This document shows positions 1 to 8,393 of a DNA stretch of 64,000 nt, one piece after another. The notes beneath the pieces were generated by a model. It searched no databases. It worked only from the letters and a program-made list of their open reading frames with translations, and was not told where the DNA came from. Positions within the stretch are counted from its first letter, which is position 1. Each line of letters begins with the position of its first letter. A program made the translations under genes and the position numbers. Source of the stretch: Gp1-AA133 sp963850425 (GTDB taxonomy: Bacteria > Acidobacteriota > Terriglobia > Terriglobales > Acidobacteriaceae); the NCBI GenBank assembly GCA_963850425.1, contig CAWKLF010000003.1, forward strand, positions 1 to 64,000. The letters are read 5' to 3'.

Positions 1-77
1 TGCCGAAGAACGACGCAAGCTTGTGAGAACGCACGAAGCTTGACTTTTCGGCGGCTGTAAGCCGCGCTCTGGCTGGC

Positions 78-1160
78 CTAATACATGATGGTTTTCGTTA
101 GGTGGTGGGGCCAGGAGGTGGTGTGGTACGGAAGCCAGAAGCGGGCGTCGATTTGCGGGATGATGATTTTGTTTTCGGGCGGGCGCTTCTTGTTGATTTC
201 CTGGCAGAGCAGCGCGGTGGCGTAGATGCAGTGGGCGCGAATTTCTACTTCCCACGCGCTGTCGCGGGGGATAAGTTCATAAGAATTGATGGCCTTCTCC
301 AGCTTTTCGGAGTAGGTGGTGATGCCCATCAGGCGCAGGCCGACGGGGACGATGTAGTCGGCGAAGGCGGTCATCTTGTCGAGATCTTCGATCTCGAATT
401 TTCCGGACTTGTGCAGGGCGCAGTAGGTGATCCAGAGGCCGAGTTGGGGAAGCTTGTAGAACTTGATGGTCTGGCCGTCGTACTGGCTGACGTCGTTGAA
501 GCGCGGGAATTCTTTGACCATACGATCAACCAGGCCTTTTCCGTTGTCGTAGAGACGCGGCGGGCAACTGCGGACGAAATTGTGAAAGCGGCCGTTGTAG
601 TTCTTTGCGAGGACGTCGCCGACCTGGTGCCAGACTTCCATTTTATCGTCGAGCATGGGCATCTCGATGTTGCCGGCGAAGATGCGCGCGAGGTCGGGAC
701 GAGTGACCTGGGCAAGAAATTTGCCGTCGAGGATCGGGAAGCCGTCGTCCATGGCGCGCTTCATACAGGCGAAGAGCGCGTCGGAGTCGGACCAGTGGCG
801 GCCTGCATAGTCGACCTGAAATTTGGTATGCGTCTTGAAGTCGGTGAAGGCGGTATCAACGGCGTCGGCGGTCATGACGAAGTCGATGGTGTCTTCGGCG
901 CTGCCCTGGCCGATGCCGAACGGAAGCTGGTAGTCGGGCATGGGAAGGTCTTCATACGCCATCCATCCGGCAACTTCGCGAACTTTGGCGACGTTGGTGT
1001 GGACGTCGCGCGAATGTTCGATGACGGGCGGAAGGCTGTCGAGGACGGGGCTTCCGGTGAGTCGCGGGAGCGTGCTGTCGGGTGGATCGAAATTCTTAAG
1101 CATGGGGACTGCGGCGAAGGCGGAGGCGCTTTTAAGTAGATCGCGTCGAGTGGTCGTCAT
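78..1160 (-). CDS. Queuosine 5'-phosphate N-glycosylase/hydrolase family (Qng1, DUF2419) with Tat-like leader
   Basis: 360 aa. The sequence resembles the queuosine salvage family (DUF2419, human C9orf64/QNG1), which releases queuine from queuosine 5'-phosphate. Shared blocks are FTDF, a stretch like MPMLDDKMEVWHQVG, the EFPRFNDVSQYDGQ region, MTAFADYIVP, the EVEIRAHC region and a C-terminal IDARFW. Length is normal for the family. The N-terminus reads TTTRRDLLKSASAFAAVP, a twin-arginine motif followed by a hydrophobic stretch, which is unusual because the known enzyme is intracellular. It is probably the last gene of a minus-strand operon after a nucleoside hydrolase and a transporter. The family call rests on remembered motif similarity. 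Export is inferred from the leader only. Confidence 0.8.
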   Translation of the reverse strand: MTTTRRDLLKSASAFAAVPMLKNFDPPDSTLPRLTGSPVLDSLPPVIEHSRDVHTNVAKVREVAGWMAYEDLPMPDYQLPFGIGQGSAEDTIDFVMTADAVDTAFTDFKTHTKFQVDYAGRHWSDSDALFACMKRAMDDGFPILDGKFLAQVTRPDLARIFAGNIEMPMLDDKMEVWHQVGDVLAKNYNGRFHNFVRSCPPRLYDNGKGLVDRMVKEFPRFNDVSQYDGQTIKFYKLPQLGLWITYCALHKSGKFEIEDLDKMTAFADYIVPVGLRLMGITTYSEKLEKAINSYELIPRDSAWEVEIRAHCIYATALLCQEINKKRPPENKIIIPQIDARFWLPYHTTSWPHHLTKTIMY

Positions 1161-1170
1161 CTCCGGTCAG

Positions 1171-1244
1171 CGGACCTCGGCGGCTAAAGCCGCATGTATT
1201 TGGCTGGAGTTACGGCTCGGCTAAAGCCGAGCCCTTTCAAAACG
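1171..1244 (+). repeat. REP-like double-hairpin element
   Basis: CTCGGCGGCTAAAGCCGC followed about 25 nt later by GGCTCGGCTAAAGCCGAGCCC and then TTTCAAAA. It lies between the permease and Qng1 genes of one minus-strand operon, so it would be transcribed and could set mRNA stability or partial termination there. Confidence 0.6.
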
Positions 1245-1253
1245 GTAACACCC

Positions 1254-2234
1254 TTATCCGTTGGCCTTGGCGATGAAAAGGATCGCGAGGCAGTAAAAGA
1301 CGAACATTCCGGCCAGATACATTTTGGCCCGGGAATTTGCTCCTGAAAACTCCTTCCAAACGAAAACTCCCCACACAGCGGCGACCATGGGAGCGGACTG
1401 GCCGACGGCATAGGAGATGGCAACCCCGGTGAGGCTGGCGGCCACCATGTTGAAGACTGTTCCTGTTCCCCAGATGAGGCCGCCCAGAATGCCGAGCATG
1501 TGTCCGGAGACAGGGCCGCGAAAGAATCCGAGGAAGCTAACGGGCTCGCCCACGAGCGGGTGCTTCATGAAATACAAATTCCAGATGAAGCAGGAGAGCA
1601 GAGCGCCGAGTGTGAGAAAGATGACCGCGCTGTAGGGGCCGAGCGTACCAGGCTCGGAGGTCATCGCGCGCGTCAGGAAGGGGGCCCACAGTCCCATGAG
1701 CACACCCGAAACGATGCAAACGATCACGCTCTTGCGGGAGACGGATTTTTCGCCTCGAGCGAGGCTTCCATAAGCCTTGCCGTCAAGTATCACCGCGACC
1801 AGAGCGCACACTACGCCCAGACCCAGAAGGGCAGCGTTCCCCTTCGGCTGCAGCGCGTAACTCAGCAGCGTTCCAACGACCAAAGCAATGCCGATCGAGA
1901 TGGGGAAGGCGACGGCAAGTCCGGCCATGTCGATGGCGGCGACGAGCAACAGGTTCGCGAGATTAAAGATAGCACCGCCGACCAGTGCGTAAACGACGTT
2001 GGAAGTGCTGGCCGCGTGGATGTTGTTGGGGAGGCTGGCGGCGTCGTGGTTGGTCGCGCCCATGGTGTGGCCGAGGATGAGCGCCATCAGGAAAATGCCA
2101 ATGGCGTAGTCCCAGTAGAAAAGCTCGAAGCGGTAATTCTTGACGCCTTTGTAGGTGTTGGCCCACGAACCCCAGCAGATGGCGCTGGTGATCATCATCA
2201 GCAGGGCGAGGGGGAAGGTTTGGGGTGTGAACAT
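1254..2234 (-). CDS. DMT-superfamily permease (ureide-permease/GRP-like)
   Basis: 326 aa integral membrane protein with about ten hydrophobic segments and almost no soluble domain. The N-terminal block ICWGSWANTYKG followed by FELFYWDYAIGI resembles bacterial relatives of plant ureide permeases and GRP-type sugar transporters. The start is supported by an AGGAG about 5 nt upstream of the ATG. It sits 94 nt upstream of the Qng1 gene and follows the nucleoside hydrolase at 2395-3474 on the same strand, so a nucleobase, ribose or ureide substrate is plausible. The family assignment is fairly firm; the substrate is a guess from context. Confidence 0.7.
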   Translation of the reverse strand: MFTPQTFPLALLMMITSAICWGSWANTYKGVKNYRFELFYWDYAIGIFLMALILGHTMGATNHDAASLPNNIHAASTSNVVYALVGGAIFNLANLLLVAAIDMAGLAVAFPISIGIALVVGTLLSYALQPKGNAALLGLGVVCALVAVILDGKAYGSLARGEKSVSRKSVIVCIVSGVLMGLWAPFLTRAMTSEPGTLGPYSAVIFLTLGALLSCFIWNLYFMKHPLVGEPVSFLGFFRGPVSGHMLGILGGLIWGTGTVFNMVAASLTGVAISYAVGQSAPMVAAVWGVFVWKEFSGANSRAKMYLAGMFVFYCLAILFIAKANG

Positions 2235-2261
2235 TGCGTCTCCTTGCGGTGTTCGTCTGGC

Positions 2262-2372
2262 AACAGCGAACCTCAGCGGCTGAAGCCGCTACTCATGGAC
2301 GGCTTTGCGGCCCGCCTAAAGCCGGGCCCTTCCGACTGTTTTCACTCCGACGAAGCCGGGCCCTTCCCTAAC
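2262..2372 (+). repeat. REP-like hairpin elements, degenerate tandem copy
   Basis: CCTCAGCGGCTGAAGCCGCT, then GCGGCCCGCCTAAAGCCGGGCCCTTCC, then a further half copy GACGAAGCCGGGCCCTTCCC. It occupies most of the 160-nt gap between the nucleoside hydrolase and permease genes. Confidence 0.55.
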
Positions 2373-2394
2373 GTTTTCATCTCCGATGGTGACG

Positions 2395-3474
2395 TCATTT
2401 GCCGCGGATTCTCGACACAAAAAGTTGCAGGAAGCGGTCGGCCTCGACATCGACACAAACCTTTGCATTGGGCGGAACCTTATCCGCCCCTTCAATTACG
2501 TAACGGTCGCCGCGCAGCACGTTGCGCTCCACGTAGCCGCGGCGGTTGCCGACGGTTTCGCCGCGGGTGAATTCACCGCGGGTCTCGACGTCCACGCGCA
2601 TGTCTTGCGTTTTGACCAGCGTCGCATCGATGGCCACAGCGATGGCCGAGGGATCGTACATTGGCGTGCCAGCTTCCCCGAACTGCGCCGAAAGGTCGAC
2701 CAGATACTTGAGAACTGCCGCGATGAAGTCGTTGATCGGCCCGTGCGTGCTGCTGAGCTGATCCAGATATTTTTTGGTGAACAGAGCCTTGTCACCGACT
2801 TCGAGGCCGACCATGGTCACCGGCCAGCCAGCCTGGAAGACGATCTGCGCCGCCTCCGGGTCGTTATAGATGTTGGCTTCGGCGGAGGCATTCACGTTGC
2901 CGCCGGTGATGGAGCCGCCCATCAGAATGACTTCCTTCACGAGGGGAACGATCGAGGGATCCTTCTCGACGGCGAGCGCGATATTGGTGAGCGGCCCGAC
3001 TGGGACCAGCGTGATCTCGTGCGGCGAGGCGTGCACCAGTTGGATGATGAGGTCGGGACCGAAACGGGTGTCGACCTTGCACTTGCTGGGCGGGAGTTCG
3101 ATGTTCGCGAGGCCGTTCTTGCCATGAAAGAACTCCGCAGTGATCAACTTCTGAAAGAGCGGGTGCTGAGCTCCGGCGGCTACAGGGATATCGCAGCGGT
3201 TGGCAAGCGAAACCATGCGCAGCGCATTCTCCAAGCCCATTTGGGCGGTGACGTTGCCGGGAACCACCGTGATCGCGCGGACGTCGAGTTCGGGCGAATT
3301 GAGCGCGAGCATCAGGGCCAAGGCGTCGTCGGAGCCGGGATCAGTGTCGAAAATGATCTTCTTGGCAGCGCTGGCGGGAGAGATCAACACTGCGACGAGC
3401 AACGTGCCGCCAATCAAGGGCGAGCGGTACCAACGCAGAAGGCGAAAGATTGCAGCGAAGTGGACGATTTTCAT
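2395..3474 (-). CDS. Inosine-uridine-preferring nucleoside hydrolase family protein, exported
   Basis: 359 aa with an N-terminal hydrophobic segment (about residues 17-36) ending ASA, so probably secreted to the periplasm. The canonical Ca/ribose-binding motif FDTDPGSDDALAL follows directly, then VVPGNVT, a GPLTNIALA block, MGGSITGGNVN and an EANIYNDPEAA block. Near the C-terminus the usual MHD (leaving-group His plus Ca-ligand Asp) reads MYD, so the Asp is kept and the His is Tyr. The family cleaves ribonucleosides to ribose and base. It is the first gene of a probable operon with the permease and Qng1 and is divergent from the aldolase gene at 3694. Confidence 0.88.
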   Translation of the reverse strand: MKIVHFAAIFRLLRWYRSPLIGGTLLVAVLISPASAAKKIIFDTDPGSDDALALMLALNSPELDVRAITVVPGNVTAQMGLENALRMVSLANRCDIPVAAGAQHPLFQKLITAEFFHGKNGLANIELPPSKCKVDTRFGPDLIIQLVHASPHEITLVPVGPLTNIALAVEKDPSIVPLVKEVILMGGSITGGNVNASAEANIYNDPEAAQIVFQAGWPVTMVGLEVGDKALFTKKYLDQLSSTHGPINDFIAAVLKYLVDLSAQFGEAGTPMYDPSAIAVAIDATLVKTQDMRVDVETRGEFTRGETVGNRRGYVERNVLRGDRYVIEGADKVPPNAKVCVDVEADRFLQLFVSRIRGK

Positions 3475-3693
3475 GGGGCCTGAAAGGTGGACGCCGTAGC
3501 CTAGCCGCGCGAAATGGGAGTGTCAAGGGAAACGACCCGCGTAGGAGTTGAAGGCGGGGACGCAGCAGGCGACAGTCCGGCTTGGCGGGAGCGCTTCCCT
3601 TTTCGTCGTTCTGCCGTACAATTGCGTTCCAAACGGACGGCGGACAGGGCAACAGGCCGCCACCGAATCGCGGCTCCGGCGGGGAACATCCAA

Positions 3694-4752
3694 ATGGCAG
3701 TGGATAAAACCAAACGCTACGGGATCGCTGAAGGCAGCCTAACTGCTGCCGAGGGGCTGCGGGGGGCATCACACGGCCCCATTGCGACCCTTGCCGGACG
3801 GCCGCTGCTCTCCAACCGAGGGATTCCTCTCAATCTGGATTGGGTGAAGCAGGTGCGCGTAAACACCAGCGCAGTCGAACGACGCGCGCAGAGCCACGTG
3901 TTGCGCAGGACGGTGAAGAAAGAATGGCAGGTTGCGTGGCTGCTCCGCGCCGTTACCTGCATGGATTTGACGACGCTCTCGGGGGATGACACCGACGAGC
4001 GCGTTCGAAGATTGTGCGCCAAGGCGCGGCATCCGCTTACGCAAGACCTGACAAAACGTCTCGGGGTCGAGCAACTCAATGTCCAGGTCGCGGCCGTGTG
4101 TGTGTATCACCGATTTGTCGAGACCGCGCGGCGTGCGCTGGAAGGCAGCGACGTGCGGGTGGCGGCGGTGGCAACCGGATTTCCGGCGGGCCTTTCGCCG
4201 CTGGAAGATCGCGTGGATGAGATTCGGCGATCGGTGGAAGCCGGGGCGCAGGACATCGACGTGGTCATTACGCGGGCGCATGTCTTCGGCGGACGGTGGC
4301 AGGAACTTTATGATGAGGTTGCATCGTTCAAGCAGGCATGCGGCAGTGCGCACATGAAGGTCATTCTCGGCACGGGTGATTTGCTTACGCTGCGCAATGT
4401 TGGGCGCGCGAGCGTTGTGGCCATGATGGCGGGAGCGGATTTCATCAAAACATCTACTGGCAAGGAACCCACGAATGCGACACTTCCTGTGGGCTTCGTG
4501 ATGACGCGTGCGATCCGGGAATACGCCCAGGAGACGGGCATGGCGGTTGGGTTCAAGCCGGCGGGCGGGATCCGAACGGCCAAGCAATCGACTGAATGGC
4601 TGGCGCTGATGAAAGAAGAGCTCGGACTGGATTGGATGAAGGCAGAGCTTTTTCGTTTCGGCGCGAGCGGCTTGCTGAATGACATTGAGCGGCAATTGCA
4701 GTTTCATGCGACGGGACGCTACTCTGCGGATTACCGGCATCCAATCGCTTAA
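3694..4752 (+). CDS. deoC: Deoxyribose-phosphate aldolase
   Basis: 352 aa from the ATG at 3694. In-frame codons extend back to 3514, but the family match begins only after 3694 and a GGGG lies about 10 nt upstream. DERA splits 2-deoxyribose 5-phosphate into glyceraldehyde 3-phosphate and acetaldehyde. Visible motifs are the Schiff-base lysine in ADFIKTSTGK, the second lysine in VGFKPAGGIR, and an acidic block DIDVVI. It is longer than the roughly 220-260 aa core, with about 60 extra N-terminal residues. The next gene is an aldehyde dehydrogenase that could oxidise the acetaldehyde, so the pair forms a deoxyribose catabolic route. Confidence 0.92.
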   Translation: MAVDKTKRYGIAEGSLTAAEGLRGASHGPIATLAGRPLLSNRGIPLNLDWVKQVRVNTSAVERRAQSHVLRRTVKKEWQVAWLLRAVTCMDLTTLSGDDTDERVRRLCAKARHPLTQDLTKRLGVEQLNVQVAAVCVYHRFVETARRALEGSDVRVAAVATGFPAGLSPLEDRVDEIRRSVEAGAQDIDVVITRAHVFGGRWQELYDEVASFKQACGSAHMKVILGTGDLLTLRNVGRASVVAMMAGADFIKTSTGKEPTNATLPVGFVMTRAIREYAQETGMAVGFKPAGGIRTAKQSTEWLALMKEELGLDWMKAELFRFGASGLLNDIERQLQFHATGRYSADYRHPIA

Positions 4753-4796
4753 TGAGTAATGGGGAAATTTGGGAATTGAGGAATTGAAGGCCAGAT
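4753..4796. repeat. AT-rich AATTTGGGAATT-type spacer repeat
   Basis: Just after deoC the sequence turns AT-rich with alternating ggaaatttgggaattgaggaattg, unlike the GC-rich surroundings. A similar AATTTGG/AATTACC-type stretch precedes recR at 55085-55192. It is probably one copy of a dispersed intergenic repeat. No function is assigned. Confidence 0.4.
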
Positions 4797-4811
4797 CTTG
4801 AAATGGGTGTT

Positions 4812-4876
4812 TTGAAAGGGCTCGGCTTTAGCCGGGCCATAACCACGATGGCGGCTTCAGCCGCTGAAGTTCTTTG
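4812..4876 (-). repeat. REP-like double-hairpin element (inverted copy)
   Basis: The stretch contains GGGCTCGGCTTTAGCC and GGCGGCTTCAGCCGCTGAAG, the reverse complement of the CTCAGCGGCTAAAGCCGC ... GGCTCGGCTAAAGCCGAGCCC element seen at 1171, 2262 and 8064. Each half can form a hairpin. It fills the gap between deoC and the aldehyde dehydrogenase gene. Confidence 0.6.
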
Positions 4877-4894
4877 CCTGGGGACGCGCACTGC

Positions 4895-7279
4895 ATGAGC
4901 ATCGCGGAAAAATTTGCGACCATGGAATACGGGCCGGCGCCCGAGGACTCGAAGGAGGCGCTGACCTGGCTGGACCGGCACGGTCGGCAGTTCGGGCATT
5001 TCATCAATGGAGCGTGGGCGAAGCCGGCCGGCGGATATTTCGATACGTCGGATCCATCGACCGGGGAAAAGCTGGCAAGCGTCGCGCAAGGGTCGCAGGC
5101 GGATGTCGACGCGGCCGTCAAAGCGGCGCGCGCGGCGTTTCCCAAGTGGCAGGCGCTGAGTCGCACATGCGCGGTCGCGTTATTTGTATGCGCTGGCACG
5201 GCAGGTGCAGAAGCATTCGCGACTTGCTGGCGGTGCTCGAGACGTTGGACAACGGGAAGCCGATTCGCGAGAGCCGCGATATCGACATTCCGCTGGTGGC
5301 GCGACATTTTTATCATCACGCCGGCTGGGCGCAAATTCTTGCCCAGGAATTTCCGGATTTCACCGCTTGCGGCGTGGTCGGACAAATCATTCCCTGGAAT
5401 TTTCCTCTGCTGATGCTGGCGTGGAAAATTGCGCCTGCCCTGGCAACTGGCAACACGGTTGTGCTAAAGCCGGCGGAATTCACTCCGCTGAGCGCACTGG
5501 CATTTGCGGGAATGTGTCAGGAGATCGGGCTGCCAGCGGGTGTGGTGAACATCGTGACCGGGGACGGATCGACGGGCGAGGCGCTGGTGAAGCATCCCGA
5601 CGTCGACAAGATTGCATTCACTGGATCGACCGAAGTGGGGCGCGCCATTCGGAGGGCGACCGCAGCGAGTCACAAGCGGCTGTCGCTGGAGTTGGGCGGG
5701 AAGTCGCCATTCATCGTGTTCGAGGATGCGGACCTCGATAGCGTAGTTGAGGGACTGGTGGATGGTATCTGGTTCAACCAGGGACAGGTGTGCTGCGCGG
5801 GATCGCGACTGCTGATGCAGGAGAGCATTGCCGAACCGCTGATCGCCAGGATACGCGACCGGATGAGCAGGCTGCGCGTGGGCTCGCCACTGGATAAGGC
5901 GATCGACATCGGAGCAATCGTGGCGCGCGTGCAACTGGACCGCATTCAGAAACTGGTCGAGCAAGGGATCGCGGAAGGGGCGACCTGCTGGCAGCCAGAG
6001 TTGCAGATGCCGTCGAGTGGTTTGTTTTTCCCACCAACACTGCTGAGCAACGTGCATCCTACGTCAATCGTCGCGCAACAGGAGATTTTTGGTCCGGTGC
6101 TGGCCGCGATGACGTTCCGCACCCCGGCGGAAGCGGTCGAACTCGCCAACAACACCGTGTACGGACTGGCTTCGTGTGTGTGGAGCGAGAACATCAACCT
6201 GGCCTTGCATGTGGCTGCGCAGATCAAAGCAGGCGTGGTGTGGGTAAATTGCACAAATCTGTTCGACGCGGCCTGCGGATTTGGCGGGTATCGCGAGAGC
6301 GGCTATGGGCGCGAGGGTGGACGCGAGGGACTGGTCGAATATCTCGAGCCGGTATGGTTCAAGAATGCGCCGATGCTGCCGTCGGCTGGCGCGGCCCCGA
6401 ACGAATCGGAGGAGGACGAGACGGACACTTCCATTCCTGCGATTGATCGCACCGTGAAGCTTTACATCGGCGGCAAACAGGCGCGGCCGGATTCGGGCTA
6501 CTCGATGCAGGTGCGCGGCCGCGGACGGCCAATCGCTGGGTGAAGTTCCGCTGGGAAATCGCAAAGACATTCGGAATGCGGTGGAAGCGGCGCGCAAGGC
6601 AAGCGGGTGGGCAAGGAGCACTGCCCACAACCGGGCACAGGTTCTTTATTACATGGGCGAGAACTTGTCGCAGCGCCGTGATGAAATTGCGCGGCGACTG
6701 GCGCAAGCGGTTGGTGAAGGGCAAGCGAGCGCGGAGGTGAATGCCGGCATTGAACGCATCTTCTCGTACGCAGCGTGGGCCGACAAGTTTGATGGCGCGG
6801 TGCACAATCCACCGTTCCGCAATATTGCCATCGCCATGCACGAGCCGCTTGGAACCGTGGGCGTGATCTGTCCACGGGAAGCGCCGCTGCTGGGATTCCT
6901 GTCGGTGGCGATGCCGCTGCTTGCGATGGGGAATACGGTGATCGCGGTGCCTTCAGAAACTTATCCGCTGATTACCGGCGATCTGTACCAGCTGTTCGAT
7001 ACGAGCGACCTTCCGGGTGGAGCACTCAACCTGGTAACGGGATACGCCTCGCAGCTGCTGAAGGTGCTGGCGGAGCACGATGATGTGGATGCGATCTGGT
7101 GTTTTGGGGACGAGGCGAATGCCGCTGCAGCGAAATCGTTTTCGACTGGAAACCTGAAGCAGGTGTTCACCAACGAAGGGCGCGCGATCGACTGGTTCGA
7201 CGTGAAGCATGCCGAGGGACGCTGGTTCCTGCAACATGCGACGCAAGTGAAAAACATCTGGGTTCCGTACGGCGAGTAG
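4895..7279 (+). CDS. ALDH16-like two-module aldehyde dehydrogenase (three frame breaks)
   Basis: About 795 codons if the frame is repaired. Module 1 has the usual ALDH parts: IIPWNFPLLM, FTGSTEVGR, LELGGKSPF and the catalytic Cys in NQGQVCCAGSR. Module 2 (from about 6440) resembles another ALDH N-terminal domain (HEPLGTVGVICP) but stops before a catalytic-Cys region, as in ALDH16 proteins. The frame breaks near 5162 and again near 5223, each consistent with one extra base, and a third time near 6512-6520 (RG to ADGQSLGE). As written the gene cannot give one protein. Standing after deoC, it probably oxidises acetaldehyde from deoxyribose. The breaks may be sequence errors, since the flanking frames are well conserved. 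Confidence 0.8.
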
Positions 7280-7288
7280 CCGATCTGC

Positions 7289-7960
7289 ATGGAACCTACG
7301 CGCGTTCCCCGGATAAAAATCTGCTGCATCAGTTCAATCGCGGAAGCTCGCATGGCGATTGAAGCGGGGGCGTCGGCGCTCGGGCTGGTCTCCGCCATGC
7401 CAAGCGGTCCGGGCGTGATCAGCGAGGAGCAGATTGCCGAGATCGCCGCCACGATCCCGCCGCCCATTGCTTCGTTCCTTCTGACCAGTCAACAGAGCGT
7501 GCAGGCGATCGTCGCGCAGCAGCGGCGCTGTAGAACCAACTGCATTCAGCTTTGCGACTCGGTGACTTCCGGATCACTTCACGACCTGAAGGCTGCGCTG
7601 CCCGGAGTTTCGATTATCCAGGTCATTCACGTGACAGGGCCCGAGTCGGTCGATGAGGCGGTTGCGGTTGCGGCTTCCGTGGATGCGATTCTCCTGGATT
7701 CCGGAAATCCGTCGCTGGCGGTGAAAGAATTGGGCGGGACGGGACGGCGGCATGACTGGAGTTTCAGTCGGAAGATCCAGGAGCGGGTCAGCGTTCCGAT
7801 TTTTTTGGCTGGCGGATTGAAGCCAGAGAACGTTGGGGAGGCGATTCGGGCCGTTCAGCCGTTTGGGTTGGACTTGTGTTCGGGCGTGCGGAGTGAGGAG
7901 AAGTTGGATCGTGAAAAGTTGAGCCGATTTTTTGCGGCGGTACGGGCGGCGACGACGTAA
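7289..7960 (+). CDS. TrpF (phosphoribosylanthranilate isomerase)-like paralogue
   Basis: 223 aa with a TIM-barrel TrpF pattern: N-terminal KICCIS with the catalytic-type Cys, IQLCDS in place of the usual VQLHG, ILLDS containing the general-acid Asp, and a C-terminal block AGGLKPENVGEAI then GLDLCSGVRS. The conserved Arg that in TrpF follows strand 2 is not visible; that loop reads AMPSGPGVIS. No other trp genes are nearby. It starts 9 nt after the ALDH gene in a sugar/nucleoside cluster, so a role other than tryptophan synthesis is possible. The fold assignment is good; the substrate is unknown. Confidence 0.65.
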   Translation: MEPTRVPRIKICCISSIAEARMAIEAGASALGLVSAMPSGPGVISEEQIAEIAATIPPPIASFLLTSQQSVQAIVAQQRRCRTNCIQLCDSVTSGSLHDLKAALPGVSIIQVIHVTGPESVDEAVAVAASVDAILLDSGNPSLAVKELGGTGRRHDWSFSRKIQERVSVPIFLAGGLKPENVGEAIRAVQPFGLDLCSGVRSEEKLDREKLSRFFAAVRAATT

Positions 7961-7971
7961 ATGCCGGTTGA

Positions 7972-8005
7972 CTTCACCACAGAGTCACAGAGACACAGAG
8001 AGAAG
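7972..8005 (+). repeat. ACCACAGAGTCACAGAGACACAGAG repeat (left arm)
   Basis: The sequence CACCACAGAGTCACAGAGACACAGAGAGAA reappears in reverse orientation at 8244-8275. Related copies lie at 31072 and 31244. The 433-nt gap 7961-8393 consists of this arm, a REP-like double hairpin (8064-8147), a short tandem AGCAAC(A/G)GACCTTTC stretch to about 8180, and the opposite arm. I see no gene in it. Confidence 0.6.
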
Positions 8006-8063
8006 TGAGGATTTTTTCCTCTTTGACTTCCGGGGTCACAGCGGGTGGGCAGGTCGACGGTAG

Positions 8064-8147
8064 ATCGAACCTCAGCGGCTAAAGCCGCGTTGATTTTGTT
8101 CTCTTTGCGGCTCGGCTAAAGCCGAGCCCTTTCAAAGCAACAGACCT
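8064..8147 (+). repeat. REP-like double-hairpin element
   Basis: CTCAGCGGCTAAAGCCGC and, about 25 nt on, GCGGCTCGGCTAAAGCCGAGCCCTTTC each form a perfect or near-perfect hairpin around TAAAG. This is the clearest copy of the element also found at 1171, 2262 and, inverted, at 4812. It is followed by repeated (C)TTTCA(A/G)A-CAACAGAC words that may be slipped duplications of its 3' edge. Confidence 0.65.
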
Positions 8148-8243
8148 TTCAAAGCAACGGACCTTTCAGACAACAGACTTTTCGGAGCTTCTCCATCCAT
8201 GTTTCGCACCCACGCAGATAAGAACCACTACTAAGTCTTTTGA

Positions 8244-8275
8244 TTTCTCTGTGCCTCTGTGTCTCTGTGGTGAGA
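8244..8275 (-). repeat. ACCACAGAGACACAGAG repeat (right, inverted arm)
   Basis: TTCTCTGTGCCTCTGTGTCTCTGTGGTGA is the reverse complement of the arm at 7972-8005. The two arms face each other about 240 nt apart, the same layout as the pair at 31072/31244. Confidence 0.6.
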
Positions 8276-8393
8276 CGGGTCGAACGGCGTTCGTCAACCT
8301 GCGAGCGGGGCGTTGACATGGTTCGGAACGCTGGCTAGACTCGGCGTTCTTGTCTTTCTGCAGTAATCAATCAATTTTGATCTTGTGAACTCT

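Noticed and set aside
102..1139. Long plus-strand reading frame antisense to the Qng1 gene
   Set aside because: No family-like sequence, biased composition; it mirrors the real minus-strand gene in a GC-rich region.
3769..4740. Long minus-strand reading frame antisense to deoC
   Set aside because: deoC has intact catalytic motifs on the other strand; the antisense frame has none.
7972..8275. Short regular repeats considered as a CRISPR array
   Set aside because: Only two facing arms, no regular repeat-spacer series and no cas genes.
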